Below, piece after piece: positions 12,751 through 25,466 of a stretch of 64,000 nucleotides of DNA. The DNA comes from Cryptomeria japonica. Taxonomy: Eukaryota; Streptophyta; Pinopsida; Cupressales; Cupressaceae. Made by a program: the position numbers and the translations under genes. The stretch's first letter is position 1; each line of letters begins with the position of its first letter. The DNA lies in the NCBI RefSeq assembly GCF_030272615.1, contig NC_081415.1, positions 187,862,270-187,926,269 on the forward strand. Reading direction: 5' to 3'. The notes under the pieces are model-generated. The model was not told the origin of the DNA. It did not search any database and saw nothing but the letters and a program-made list of their open reading frames with translations.

Positions 12751-13961
12751 TGTTGGCCATTTGGAGGGATTGATTGTGTTGCATTGATGTTTTGTCATTT
12801 ATGTCAACAATAGTTGTTTTGGATGCTTTGCCGACACTCTTCTAGTCCTGGTAGGTTGTGTGGTTTCTGGTTGGTTTAGATCTAGCATGATCCAATATGC
12901 TCCAGTATGTTTGGGTTATGAAATTAGCTTACTCATGTTCATATTCATTCAGTTGGTTTTTTTTCTGGTGATCAAATGCTATCTTGTTTGCTTGGAAGCT
13001 TGGTTTGTGGTTCCGACAAAGGCTTCACCGGCATAGCTTTGATGAAGATCTTTGATGATATGCATAAGTGGTGTTGGTGCGGCTTCTAGTGGATATTTAG
13101 GATGCTAATGGTGATCATGTTCAAGACTTGGCAGATTGGGACTATTGCTTTGGCATGTATGGACCTATATTGGGTCTCAGTGTATCTAGGTTATGGACTG
13201 GCTTAATGTAACGTGTGGATTGGACCTCTAGATGTATTTTTGGGATGTCTTATGGGTTGGATATTATTTGTTTGGTCTAAGGCTAACATGTTTTGTAATT
13301 ATGTAATTCATTTATTGTCTCGTGGCTGACCTGATTGTTTATGGTTGAGGGTTTGTATATATATGATGTAAGATCTCATTGTCGATGATATCAGGATATA
13401 GGAAAGGCATATGGATATGTAATGTGGAAATAATGTAATATCATTCAAGCAAAGGATTTGGTTGATCATTAGAGATCAAGTTGGGTTTTTGTAAGAGGAT
13501 TTAGTCCTTCGGTATTGAGCTTAACCAAAACTGTATTCAAGCATTTGAGATGTTATCTTTGCAGTTCATTCATTCTTCTGAATTGTAGTCTGAATTTCTA
13601 TGTATTCAGTTAGACTCCTATGATGAGTAGTGCGCTCTAGCCTGTTGGCCCTCCTACAAGTGCAAGCCCCTCAATTTTAATTCACATACTTACTGCAGAA
13701 GTATTATCTGACTGTGGGTAGGCTTCCCATTGTGATTCTTCCCTTTACCGGGTTTTCCATGTACAAATCTTGGTGTCATATGGATGCTATTTATGCTCTG
13801 ATTATTGTTTATGCTTAATTAGTTTATCTATTATTCTATTATTTGGTTTAAGCATTCTGGTTCCGGTATTAAAGTTTTAAATTTCTTAAGGTTACGGTAA
13901 TTTGAGACAAGTGATTCACCCCCCCACTCAGTTGTCTTCTAGTTATTTGAACTGTCTAACA
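12751..13961 (+). repeat. 5' LTR of copia A
   Basis: It starts TGTTGGCCATTTGG and ends ATTTGAACTGTCTAACA. It pairs with 48206-49436 and with the duplicated LTR at 56808-58038, at about 1.2 kb each. A TATATATATGATG stretch at about 13357-13370 is a plausible TATA region for the element's own transcription. Confidence 0.92.
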
Positions 13962-13975
13962 ATTGGTACTAGAGC
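13962..13975 (+). other. Primer-binding site of copia A
   Basis: Immediately after the 5' LTR the sequence is attggtactagagc. It resembles the common plant initiator-methionine tRNA complement TGGTATCAGAGC, with two altered positions. Confidence 0.75.
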
Positions 13976-14019
13976 TCTAGTCCTCTTTGCAAAAAGCTTA
14001 ACTGCTTGAGGAAGATCCT

Positions 14020-14769
14020 ATGGCGAGTAATAGTTCAAGTTCATCTATTTCATCTTGAGTTATCTTTCAGAGAGATATTCCTAGGCTTGATGGAACAAAT
14101 TACACAGTATGGAAGATTCAGATGGAGACTCATCTGAGATGTCTAGGTAAGGAGATTTTGGGAGATCACATAGAATGGTGTTACACCTTATAACTTGGCA
14201 TCTGGCAATCATCCTTCGACCAACTTGCATAAGGATCTTGAGAATGATTATAGAGAAAGAGAAGCCCTCTTGTGTGCACTTTCTAATCAGCAAATAATGG
14301 GATTAACTGACAAATCATATGCAAAGGATATATGCATGGGATAAGTTGGAGACTCTTAATGAAGGTGACCCTACTGTGAATATTGCTAAACTTGATGGTT
14401 ACCGGGTTAGATATGAAAACCTAAAGATAGAAGAAGATGAACAGATTACTGCATTCATGGAAAGGGTAAATGAGATTGTTATAGGAATTCAATATTGTGG
14501 TGGAACTCTGAGTGAAGATGAAATTGTTTCTAAAGTTCTGAGAGCCCTACCACCAACTTACAAGATGAAGGGTACTGCAATTAATGAATTGAGAACAATG
14601 ACTAATACTTTTGTCAACATAGATACCTTGGTTGGGAAATTATCTACTTTTGATCTTGAATAATTTGCACCTTCTGGAGTTGTGAAGTATGAACCTACTT
14701 TTCATGCATCTGCATCATCAACCGGTAAGCAAGATTGGAAATATTTATATGCAAGGAATTGGATGATAT
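14020..14769 (+). pseudogene. Copia A gag, N-terminal part
   Basis: The ATG at 14020 opens a gag frame with RDIPRLDGTNYTVWKIQME, the usual copia gag N-terminus. A TGA soon after the start and further stops break it. A clean stretch at 14319-14663 carries the UBN2-type gag region (AWDKLETLNEG, ITAFMERVNEIV, KVLRALPPTYKMK). The frame continues to 14769, where element B interrupts it, and resumes at 44323. Across the join the two sides read through in frame as KELDDMKREDDEF. This confirms that the gag was one gene before the insertion. Confidence 0.88.
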
Positions 14770-15188
14770 TGTGAGAGTTTGCCAAGATCTAGAGGCAATG
14801 GAAAACACAAATAATAGAGACAAAATAGATGATAGGAATAAAATGTATTCTATCAAGATGCAAAATATGATCAACTAGATCATTACAAGATGTTCAATGA
14901 AACAAAGGTAGGTAGTAAATAGGTGTGGGTAGGTAGGAGAAACAATAAAATATTCCACATGAGGTGGATCACCCACCGAAGGTGGAATTATCTCTCCACA
15001 ATAAGTGGATATGATAGAGTAGTAACAAGATAAACACCATATACGGTGGAAATTCTCCTACACACACTATCCCAATGTGGCACAAACACCCAAGTGTCTC
15101 ATATCCAAACTACTATTAGATGCATGTACCTAAGTAAACTTAAGTATAGTGTAATAATATCCAAGATGAATAATTATTTACACCAACA
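14770..15188 (-). repeat. 3' LTR of element B (419 bp, with internal deletion)
   Basis: Pairs with the 511-bp LTR at 43807-44317. It lacks about 92 bases present in the other copy, a segment running from 'ttttcatacaaac' to 'caataagaa'. A short gaa repeat is at the deletion edges. Confidence 0.9.
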
Positions 15189-15239
15189 CCCCCCCTTAAG
15201 TGCAACTTAGGGGAATGCACTAAAGTCTATAATGCAACT
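15189..15239 (-). other. Element B polypurine tract and interior edge
   Basis: A run of C's at 15189-15195 is the plus-strand view of the purine tract next to the 3' LTR. The last five bases, caact (15235-15239), are the target duplicated by gypsy C. Confidence 0.8.
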
Positions 15240-16273
15240 TGTCATGCTCTGTGAAATTGTACTTGTACCTACAAACACAGTGCACTCAATATATCATTAC
15301 AAGCATGGTTAGTGAATTTAAATCAAAGAAAGATAAAACCATAACTAAGCGATCTATCACCTCCTAGTAAATGCGAGTATGAATTTTGCTCTCAGATCTT
15401 GTTATGCAAATTCCAGTGACTTGACTACACTTAGATGGAAGATTTGAATGATGAAGATGCACGATCTAGCAAGAATAACATGATTAAGCTACATGATTCT
15501 AGAAAATAGGCTAGAATGAAGATGAGATTAAGCTAAAATTGAGCATGATAACATTGCTAAAATGATAAGCTATAAGCTAGATGCCTATAGTAACAATGCA
15601 TAAGATGAGATGATGTGGGATGATCAAATGATATGAATTGAGACCATTATTGCTCCAAAATGGGGTCTATTTATAGGATTTCCCAAGGTTAGGGGTGAGG
15701 TGGCAGGAATCAACGGTCAAGATTGATTTGAAGATATCAATGGTTAAATTGGAGGAGGTTGGCAAAGGGGTTGGACTAAAGGGAACATCTGTCATCTCTA
15801 TGGTGACAAGTGTCAAGAGGCTTCTAGAAGAGGTTGGATGAAAGGGAACGCTTAGTGACAAGTGTCACAAAGGTTCTAGAATAGGTTGGATGAAAGGGAA
15901 CATGTGGGTAGGTATAATGGGTTAGGTTTAGGAATAATTAGGCTAGGTGGTTAAATGTTAGGAGAATTTGAATTTAGAAATTCAATTAATAGGAAAAGGC
16001 TAATTAATTTCAACAACTCATAATTGATTTGTTTTAATTAATTAAATGATTAGAAGAAATGATTTTGATGGAAGGAATTAATTAATTTGAATTAATTAAT
16101 CAAAGGAGATTAGTGAGATGAACCTATTTAATAAATCCTTAGATTTATTAATAAGTAGATGAAAGTGGAGGATTTAATCAAATTGTTGATGAATTCAATT
16201 AAATTGGGGAGGAGATTAATTAAATAATTGCTTATTCAATTAATTATCTCCAAACCATTTTTAGTTGTATACA
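15240..16273 (-). repeat. 3' LTR of gypsy C
   Basis: Pairs along its length with 41295-42329. Differences are scattered and mostly transitions, for example catgctctgtg against cgtgctctatg at the edge. AT-rich with several AATTAATTAA blocks. Confidence 0.92.
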
Positions 16274-16512
16274 TTTTGCCCCTCTTTGAAGCGAGGTCTG
16301 ATGACACGTTGATTCGGAGAATAAATTCCCTTTTTTTTATGATGATATTGATATGTAGGATGCCCCAGCTCTTGATTGCTAAATCCCGATATGATTATGC
16401 CCCCTCAGGAGATCAATTGAGATAATTGATCTTTGGAGTGTTTGCAAGATTGATATCCCAATAGATTTGATTTGATTTATGCAACTGTGGTTTGATGAAA
16501 ATGTGAGTTCTT

Positions 16513-17562
16513 TGTTGGAAATATGGATGGAGTAACTGAGAGGGGAGGGGTGAATCAGTTACCACAAAAATAAATCCACAAGTCCCTTAGATGTCTTAAA
16601 TATAAACTGCTGAAACTCGGTAAATTAACTTATCATTGTTCATTAAACATTAACATGCATAAGACAAATAACATGAACACAAGTAACACCAGATATAACG
16701 TGGAAACCCAATTTTGGGAAAACCACCAATGTAACTAGTTACTGATTTTCACTCTTCTGAAGTGAGCCCTGTTAGGAGCCAACCCTGTTAAAGGTTACAA
16801 AACACACTATTAGGTGTGACCCTGTTAGAGGATTTGATCACCCTGCTAGGAGTGGCCTTGTGAAAGGTCTTAAGAATAATTCAACCGAATTGTCACCTTG
16901 TCAGAGGATTTACAAAAATGGTTGTTAGACCAACTCTGTTAAGAGATTTCGGTATCACTGCTACAATGGTTAGAAAGCAACAATGAAGTGATCTGAATTA
17001 AATACAACTTATCTTGCTGATACAGATCTCTATTCTGCACCAATAGATCCTTACTGATCACATATATCTTTTCTGCACCTCAAGGATATCACTGATCCTT
17101 CATCAGAATTCGCACATTTCTGCTCCTTCACATTTCCATACTTTTCATACTTCACCACACTTCGAAATCGCAACTAGATCTCTCATATATACCATTCAGG
17201 TTACCAAGTCGGCCTAATTACAAGTTACAATAAATATTACATAGGTCGGCTACATATACAAGTTTCAATTAATAAATATTGCTTCGGTCGGCTGCATAAA
17301 CATTTCACTGATGCTCGGTGAACACTGCTGATTCTTCAGTAACCGACTGAACTCGGTAAGTACTGCGAACTCAGTAAAGACTCTGTCTAACTGCCTTGCC
17401 GAACATTCTGAACTCGGTAGACTCTGTCTAACTGCTTTGCCAAACATTCTGAACTCGGTAGACTCTGTCTAACTGCTTTGCCGAACATTCTGAACTCGGT
17501 AGACTGATATGACATTTGTGTAACATCAAAGACAATACACAATTAAACAATTGTATCCAACA
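16513..17562 (-). mobile_element. Solo LTR (copia-type) inside the 3' region of gypsy C
   Basis: Plus-strand TGTTGGAAATATGG...TTGTATCCAACA is flanked by perfect duplications ttctt at 16508-16512 and 17563-17567. Its minus-strand end (AACTGATTCACCCC..CTCAGTTAC) resembles the end of the copia A LTR, so I read it as a minus-strand copia-type LTR left by LTR-LTR recombination. No internal coding region remains. A degenerate 'ccctgttaggag' repeat runs at about 16770-16940. Confidence 0.85.
17380..17502. repeat. 41-bp tandem repeat, three copies
   Basis: Three near-identical units begin actctgtctaactgc and end gaactcggtag, inside the solo LTR. Only a few bases differ between units. Confidence 0.85.
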
Positions 17563-17638
17563 TTCTTCTATTAGCTTGATTTCTTAGATTGGTAAGATTG
17601 AAAAATCATGATTGATTTGATTGATAAGATCGAGATTC

Positions 17639-17930
17639 AGTCTGGTTTTAGGAAGGATACATCCTGTATAAGACAAAGATGATCATAGCGTCTGATTTCA
17701 TGATGGATTCATCATGTATAAGACATGATCAGAACATCTGGTTTCAGGAAGGATACATCCTGTATAAGACATGAAACAGAATCAGATTGTCTGGTTTCGA
17801 GAAGGATTCATCTTGTATAAGACAACGATGATCAAAGTGTTTGGTTTCAAGAAGGATTCATCTTGTATAAGACATGATCAGAACGTCTGGTTTCAGGAAG
17901 GATACATCCTATATAAGACATGATAGAATC
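17639..17930. repeat. Tandem repeat with palindromic core in gypsy C
   Basis: About seven units of roughly 45-50 bp, each with tctggtttcaggaagg, then the palindrome ggatacatcc (or the variant ggattcatc), then tgtataagacatgat. They lie downstream of pol in gypsy C. Function unknown. Confidence 0.8.
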
Positions 17931-19166
17931 AATTAGGTTTGATTGATTTGATTTGATTTGATAAGGTTGATTAGATAAAGAACTGACAGTTTGTTGATAT
18001 CAAGTTGTAGAAATTTTTGGATATGTTGATTGTTGATTCTGTTGAGAGAGATAGCATAAGATTTTTGCTGGGTCGACAATATTTGAAGATATGAGTCATT
18101 ATTCTGATTATGTATACACTTGTGATGATACTTTGATGATTCCTGTGATAGATTTAATCTTGGATAAAATGAGCTTGTAGGATCCCATGCAAGAATGAAA
18201 TGCAAGCTAAAATGCAAATGAAAATGCAAAGAGATGCAAACTATGACCAGATTAGTCACTGGATTATTTTGCATATTTTTTTTCATCATTGAGCTTTTTG
18301 AAATGTGGGAAGTGAGTGCAAAAATCGATGGTATAATTAAACCATGATGACCTGAGCATTAATTTCCTAGATTTTGATAAAGCAAATTAGCACAAGCATC
18401 GAGGTATAATTGAACCGAGATGACCTGAGTGTTGCTTGCGTAAAACAGGCAGTATTTATCATTTCTATATGCAAATTGGTAATGTCTTCAATGATACTCC
18501 GATGATCATGTCTCGAGACAAATTTGCACATATTAATGATCAATTTTCAGATAGCAAACAAGAAAAATATCATGTTCTTTCCTTGTTCCTCTAGTCAAAG
18601 ACATCTTGGAGTCACTCAGAAATCATGATAATGAAAAGAAATATAGAAAAATTGAACAATCATGTTAAAGACATTATCCAAAAAGATATTATCCACTGAA
18701 AAGTGTGTGATGTGCTTAGACTGACATGTGATAGCTTGATGGTTAACCATGTGATTTCATGTTTAATGTTGGATGTGTCTCAGTGTTTTCGCTTGATAGG
18801 TGTTGTCTAACTATTGTTCTACCTGGTTGATTAAGCTCAGAATGATCGGAAAGTTTTGCCCCAAGCTTAGAAACAAAGTTGCTATGATATATCCAATGAT
18901 CCAAACCATGTCAAGAAGCCACCTGGGATGTCTGCGTATGTACAAAGGCTTGATAATGATCAACGCTGATGGAAAATGAATGCAAGCGAAAAAATGCATG
19001 AACTAATAGACAGAAGAGCTAGCGGACAGATAGCGCCTGTTTGTCAGGTTTTCACTGTCTATTTTTATTGCACTTTTTCTGATATTTGATTTTTTTCTTT
19101 CTTTTTTCTTTTTTTTTTGTATTTTTGTATTTTTGTATTTTTGTATTTTTGTATTTTTCTGATTTT
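17931..19166. other. Non-coding 3' region of gypsy C
   Basis: The stretch between the tandem repeat and the end of integrase has no supportable gene. A pair of similar 'gaggtataattgaaccgagatgacctgagtg' type blocks lies at about 18325-18435. A (gtattttt)n simple repeat with five units lies at about 19119-19158. Confidence 0.55.
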
Positions 19167-20090
19167 TTAGACATAGAACCTCTTTAGATGCATGTTATTG
19201 ATGGGTTCCTTGAGCTGATCTTCATCCTGTGTTGATAATTGATATCCTCCTGATCCAAATACTATTGTGACCACAAATGGACCTAACCAGTTTGGTTCAA
19301 ATTTGCCTTTCTTTTCTTGATCTTCTTGATTGCATGGATTTTTTTTGAGTACGAGGTCTCCAATTTGAAATGTTCTTGGTTTGACCCTGTGATTGTAGCT
19401 CTTGCTCATTCTTTACTGATATACCTTTAGATGATCAAAGGCATTTTGCCTTCGTTCATGGATCAATTCTAACTCTTGCAGTCTAGATATTCTTTGTTCT
19501 TCATCTGGGATGAGACCTTTTAGTGATACACATAGAGAGGATATCTCTACTTTGATTGGCAATATGGCTTCTGATCCATATACAAGAGAGAAAGGTGTGG
19601 CACCTGTTGGTGTGCAGATACTAGTGTGGTAGGCCCAGAGAGCAGGGCTTAGTTGAATATGCCAATCTTTCCCAGTATTGTTCACTGTCTTTTTAAGGAT
19701 TTTCAAAATAGTTTTGTTAGATGCTTATGCCTGCCCATTTCCCTGTGGATAATATGGTGTGCAGAATCTGTGCTAGATTTTGAACTTCTCACATAGCTCT
19801 TGTACATCTTGATTCTTGAATGGTCGCCCATTATAAATGATAATGGTCACTAGTATTCCATAGCAACAGATGATGTAATTCAAGATAAATGCAGCAATTT
19901 GTTTTCCTGTGATGTTTGTGAGAGGTATAGCCTCAATCCATTTTGTAAAATATTCTGTAGCTACAAGGATGAATTTGTGTCCATTAGATGAGGAAGGATT
20001 TATCTTTCCTACTAGATCAAGACCCCATTGACAAAAAGGCCATGATGTTGCTAAAGCATTAAGTTCTTGTGCTGGTGCATGAATCAAATT
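19167..20090 (-). pseudogene. Gypsy C integrase (decayed)
   Basis: The minus-strand frames give the integrase core start (PAQELNALATSWPF, WGLDLVGKI, TEYFTKWIEAIPL). A degraded second catalytic region follows, reading YNGRPFKNQDV where DNGTxF is usual. Next come the C-terminal part of the core (GKDWHIQLSPALWAYHTS, TPFSLVYGSEAILP) and the C-terminal domain (FQIGDLVLKK, KGKFEPNWLGPFVV, NNMHLKRFYV). Frame breaks lie at about 19410 and 19706-19773. The loss of the conserved Asp before NG would disable catalysis. It ends at about 19167. Confidence 0.87.
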
Positions 20091-20529
20091 CCCATGGATC
20101 TAACATTGTTTGCATGTTCTCACTATCTGAAAGGAATCTTGTTCCATAGTCGGCCAATAATAGCCCAAGCGTATAAGTTTTTTTGAAAGGGTAAGACCAC
20201 TTGAATGAGTGCCATAAATGTCGTTATGGAATTCATGTAAAGCCTTCTCAGATTCTTCTTGTTCGAGACATCTTAGGAGAGTACCATCTAGACCTCGTTT
20301 AAACAGGGTATCTGCGATGAGAGTAAAATGGGAGGACTAGCGAATAAAGTTTCTCTTTTGGTTTTTCGATAAGTCAGGAGGTAAGATGTTGTCTTTCAGG
20401 TATGTGTAAGTTTGTCTGTAGTGGGAGGAATCATGTTCAATAAGTTGACAAATAATTTGGGAATCAAGACAATGAAAGGTGGGATGAAACAACTCTTCAA
20501 CTAGGAATTCATAACGTTGTTGATTTTCC

Positions 20530-22583
20530 TGTGTCTAAAATAGAGAAGCAAGTGTAGCCATGGCGTCTGCTGCTTTATTATCATTTCTTGGAATTTTTTC
20601 AAAAGTGATTTTGACAAAGTACTTTTTGATATCCTCAACCATCTTTTTATAAGGCATGAGTTTGTCATCTTTTGTTTGATAGTCATCATTAATTTGATTA
20701 ATTATGAGTTGAGAGTCTCCAAAGACCTGAAGTTGTGTTATATTCCATTCTACATCCATTTTGATACCTGTTACCAATGCTTCATACTCTTCTATATTGT
20801 TTGTGCACAGAAAGCTTAATTTGTATGCTTTCGGGATTGTATGACCTTGTGGTGTGATGAATAGAATTCCTGCTCCTGATCCATGATGTGTATATGAACC
20901 ATCAAAGTATAATTGCCATGCTTTAGTAGATACTACTAGAAAATCCACATCGAGAAACTCAATTTGTAGTGGATGATCATCTTGAAGTGGTGCATCCACT
21001 AGTTGGTCTGCAATAACTTGTCCTTTGATAGATTTTCTATCAACGTACTTGATATCAAACTCACTGAGAATCATGATCCACTTTGCTAGTCTTCTTGTTA
21101 ATGTTGCTTTGCTAAGTAAGTACTTTAAAGGATCAATTTTAGCTATCAACTGGATAGAATGATATAGTAGATAGTGTCGTAAATTTTTAGAAGCAAAAAC
21201 TACTGCCAAGCATGCTTTTTCCGTTGATGAATAGTTGATCTCATATCCCACTAGTGTTCTGTTGATGTACTATATGGCTCGTTCTTTTCCTTCATTATCA
21301 TGTTGTGCGAGCAAAACTCCTAATGATGTTTTAGTAGTTGTAACATAGAGTAATAATGGCTTTCCTGGAATTGGTGACATTAGAACATGTGGTTGCATGA
21401 GATATGCCTTGATTTTGTTGAATGCTTCTTCACACGGATGGTGCCATTTGAAATTAACATGTTTGTACAATAGATGTGTAAATGGTTGACATTTATCTTC
21501 TAGTTGAGCAACAAATCTACTGATTGATTGTAGTCATCCTTGTAGTGATCTTAGTTTACTGATATTCTTGGGAGATGCCATTTCCATGATCACTTTAACC
21601 TTAGCTAGATCTACTTTGATTCCTCTTGCTGAAATAATGTATCCCAATAGCTTTCCTGAAGTTATACCAAAGGCACATTTCTTAGGGTTTAGCCGTAGCT
21701 TGTATTGTTCTAACCTGTCAAAGATCTTTTCTAGTATCTCTATATGTTCTTCTCTGTTGTATGATTTAGCCAATATGTCATCCACATAGTCTTCCATGAA
21801 TGTATGCATCATGTCATGAAATATAGTTGTCATAGCTCTTTGATATGTAGCATCAACGTTCTTTAGTCCAAAAGGCGTGACATTCCAATAGAAAGTACCC
21901 CATGGACATGTGAAAGTTGTCTTTTCTTGATCTTTGGGTGCTATTTTGATCTGATTGTATCTGGAGAAACCATCCATTAGAGAAAACATGGAGTGTCCAG
22001 CAGTTAAATCTACAATGATGTCAATGTTAGGCAAAGAAAAGTCATCCTTTGGACAAGCGTTATTAAGATCTCTGAAGTTTGTGCATATTATGATGCTTTT
22101 ATCTAGTTTTGAAATAGGAACGATGTTGGATACCCATTGAGGATAAGCTACAGGCCTGATGAATCCTACATCCAGTAATTTCTTTAGTTCTGCCTTGACT
22201 AGAAGAGCAATATGAGGATGCATCTTTCTTAATTTTTGTTTGACTGGTTTGGCTCCTGGATTGACATTCAAGTGATGCATAATAAGCTCTACATCCAACC
22301 CTAGCATGTCTGCATATGACCAAGCAAAATTAATTTGCCGTCGTTTGAAGAATTCCACATATTGTTGCATTTCTACCTCTGATAGAGATGTTGCTAGATG
22401 TAAGATCTTTGGTTGCTCTGTTGTGCCAATGTTAACTGCCTTTGTTGGTTTGATCAAAATGGATGACCTTTCTTGATAGTGCTTAGGTAAAGTGTCAAAT
22501 CTCCCATCTTCCAGTGCCTCAAGGAGGTTTTTGCCATTAGATGCGTCCTTTATTTTTACTTTTTCTTGGTCTAATGTTGCCAA
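20530..22583 (-). pseudogene. Gypsy C reverse transcriptase and two RNase H domains
   Basis: The RT open frame (22583-21534) holds CTNFRDLNNACPKDDF, LMDGFSRYNQI, TPFGLKN and an intact catalytic YVDD (about 21780-21795). The usual RT-linked RNase H follows (about 21480-21030). A second RNase H lies at about 20535-20930, with LYFDGSYTHHGSGAGI, CTNNIEEYEAL and FGDSQLIINQ. A second, archaeal-type RNase H is known from the Tat lineage of plant gypsy elements. Stops at about 21530 and 21265 break the frame. RT itself is well preserved. Confidence 0.9.
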
Positions 22584-23162
22584 GAAATGGTTTTCAGCAT
22601 TAGACCTAATATTGTTTTCTTTATTTTCACTTTTACAAATAGGAGATTTGGCACCCAGTTAATTGGAAGATGCGTTGCTGAGATTCCTGGTGGAAGTTGT
22701 TATGGGTTTGATTGCATTAAGATATATAGATATGGCATGGTCATTTGGAAAGGTATTAATGGCAGTATGTCCTTCATTTTCCCAATCAATAAGCTCAGGG
22801 TGTATTAGAGGAAAGGGATCTTCAGGTTGAGATGTTTCAAAGATATCAAGGGTCATGATAGATATATTAAAGTTTTCAGTATGTATGTCAATGTCTAGAA
22901 TGGTACTCTCATTAGAATGACTTCGCATAAGAATTTCCTAATCATCCTCAGTTAAGTCCATGTTAGCCATATGTGACTCTAATTCAAGTGAAATAGTTCC
23001 TGACGTTTGTTCTGCATATGTATGAACTACATCAACTCCTATATCTTCTTCAAAGCAATTTTCTTCAGCTAATTCTGCAGAGTGATAGGAATCCCATTCC
23101 TATTCATTAGAATTTGTATCACTAGTAGCCCATAATCTATAGATTTGGTCATATAGCCTTTC

Positions 23163-24350
23163 TTATTCTTTTCTGGTTATATCTTTCCTTCTTTCGTATT
23201 CAACTTCTTCAGGACTGAGATTGAGTTCTATCAATCTTGCTATGAGTTCCCCTTGATCAGTACTAGGTTCATGTCTGTTATGATTGAGATTTGATGTTGC
23301 TTGAGAGATATCTGCAATTTGTTTCTCTTGGTGATTTGAAGATTGCTTCTTTTCCCATTTCATGTTTGCTTGTGTTTGTTGCTTAGCTGATTCTTCTTCT
23401 CTTTCAATTGCCAGTTGTTCTTGTCTATTTGCATATTCCTCTTGTTGTTGACTAAAAGATGCATCTTCTGGTAGACTGACATATCCTAGACCTATTTTGT
23501 CTGTAGTTTGCTGAGTATGAGGTTGAATAGGTTCTGAGATACCTTCTTTTCTTTTTCCTATAGGGCATGTTCCAGTGTATCCCATCCTTCGAAGAATGTT
23601 GAATCCTTTTCCATATTTTTCTGTAGGTATTCTGACATTGTTGACCTTTTGTTGAACTTCTTCATCTTTGTATAGCCACTGTAGCACATCTTTGTCTTTT
23701 GTCTCCTCTGATAAGGTTCCAGTGCTAATGAATTCTCTATCAAATATCGGAAGATGTTTCACAATTGGTTGTTGTTTAGAGTTTGATGGTTTTCCAAAGG
23801 ATTTAGGAGAAAGTGGTAATTGTAATATTGAGTATTCTCAATTCCCTCGGTCTCTTAGCTGCATTTGTTTTTCCATGCTTGATAAAATAGATGCAAATGA
23901 TTGTTCCTTAGATTGTGTGTTTAACGTTGTTGCCTCCCTATTATGTGGAACAATTACTTCTTGAGCCATTTTTAGATTGCTGCAGTATTGGAATGGATTT
24001 GCATCTGCAGAGATTGTGATTTCTTGTCCCTCATAGGGAAATTTGACATATTGATGATATATTGATGGTACAACTTGTAAGTCATGTATCCATGGTCTCC
24101 CTAGGAGTACATTATATGGTAAGTCCAAGTCTAGAACTTGGCATGCTGTGTCTTTTTGTAGAGGTCCCACTCAAATAGGTAGTATCACAATTCCCTTGGA
24201 GGAACGTTCTTCTTCATCATAGGCTTTTATGGTGATCTTTTTCTGAACATCAACTGCACATTCTAAATATCCTAAGGCACTAACAAGACTCAATGAATAG
24301 ATATTTAGGCCAGCTCCACCGTCTATTAGAACATGCTTGACTCATGTTTT
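23163..24350 (-). pseudogene. Gypsy C protease and G-patch-like linker
   Basis: The retroviral-type protease shows an active-site-like VLIDGGAGLN (about 24300-24335), where Gly replaces the common Ser or Thr. It is followed by YNVLLGRPWIH (about 24100) near the domain's end. Downstream, 23762-23163 contains EKYGKGFNILRRMGYTG, then GKRKEGISEPIQP and KIGLGYV. That is the glycine/aromatic pattern of a G-patch, followed by a Gln/Glu-rich coiled stretch. A stop at about 24175 splits the protease. The G-patch call is by motif pattern only. Confidence 0.75.
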
Positions 24351-25461
24351 GTGAATAAGGACTTCAATATGCAAAGGAGCATTGTGAAGATGTTGCAAGG
24401 ACATGTCGTCTTCTTCAATGAATGATAAGCAATGAGGGGTTGTGAGGTGTCCCACCATAGTTTAGAATTGGTCAATATCAAGATCTTTGGATACTGTGGT
24501 ATCTACTAATGCTTTTTCCATGATTTCTTTGTGTATGGGTGAAAGTTTTAAAAGTTCCAAGATTGATATTTGGGCAGGTGTTTTCTGCAATTGTTCCACT
24601 AGATTGTATTGTTTTGCTAAAGTGGATGATGCGTTTGTTGTAGGACTCAGAAAAACAACTTTGGCTTTGCTTCTTGTGATAGCATGAGCATGTTCTTGAT
24701 TTTGTTTTTCTTTAACTACAATCACATTCACCACATTGTCATATGTATAAGCATAGTTTACCTTTTCTTTACCCTTAACATTGTTTGTTGTTGATGACTC
24801 ACCTTTCTCATAGTTTGGAAGCGGAGTTTGAAAGGTGGTATGAGATTCATTTGTTGTATGTCCATCCACAGTTATTACGCCATTATCAATTAAGTCTTGT
24901 ATGACATGTTTCAACTTCTGACAATTATCAGTGAGATGCCCCTTGTTTCGATGGAAATCACAATATTGATTATCATTCCACCAATGTGGTTTTATTTGAT
25001 GTTCGTAGTTCCTTTCTTCTGGTAAAGAAATCAATTTGTTTGCAATAAGCGTTTTTAATGTTGACCCCAGGGGTTCACCAATGTCTGTAAATTGTCTTTG
25101 AAAGAAAGTTTTAATAGTTGCTCTTTGGTGATTGTTGTTATGTTGTGTAGCTGCTGAGTGAGTAGATAAATTGCAAACTGGTTGCTTTGGTTTTACATTA
25201 TTGTTATCTACTATTCCATCATTAACTACATTTCGATTTCTATTCCAAAACTTTGGCTTGTCATTGTGATTGTTGTTATTTTTGTTATTAGGAGGATAGA
25301 CTCCTTTGTATATTTTCAAGTCACCTTTCTTTATCACGACTTCTTCCATTCCGATTCCATTATCAACCATTTTTCTGAAACTTGGATTTCCTTGAATTTT
25401 TAAGTGGTAACTCATTTGATAGTTTAAGTTGTTAATGAATATGTCCATTTTTTCGTATTCT
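24351..25461 (-). pseudogene. Gypsy C gag, C-terminal part
   Basis: It continues the gag of gypsy C after the gypsy D insertion. It starts at PEYEKMDIFINNLNYQM at the insertion edge, the usual segment after the gag capsid region. A basic, Asn-rich linker follows, then a zinc-knuckle-like YCDFHRNKGHLTDNC (about 24935-24980, a C-x2-H..H..C arrangement rather than standard CCHC). The tail has AHAITRSKAKV. Its left end runs toward the protease. The join partner is at 38155. Confidence 0.82.
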
Positions 25462-25466
25462 GGCAC

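Noticed and set aside
17639-17930. CRISPR-like array
   Set aside because: Units are degenerate tandem copies without unique spacers, and the DNA is a plant retrotransposon.
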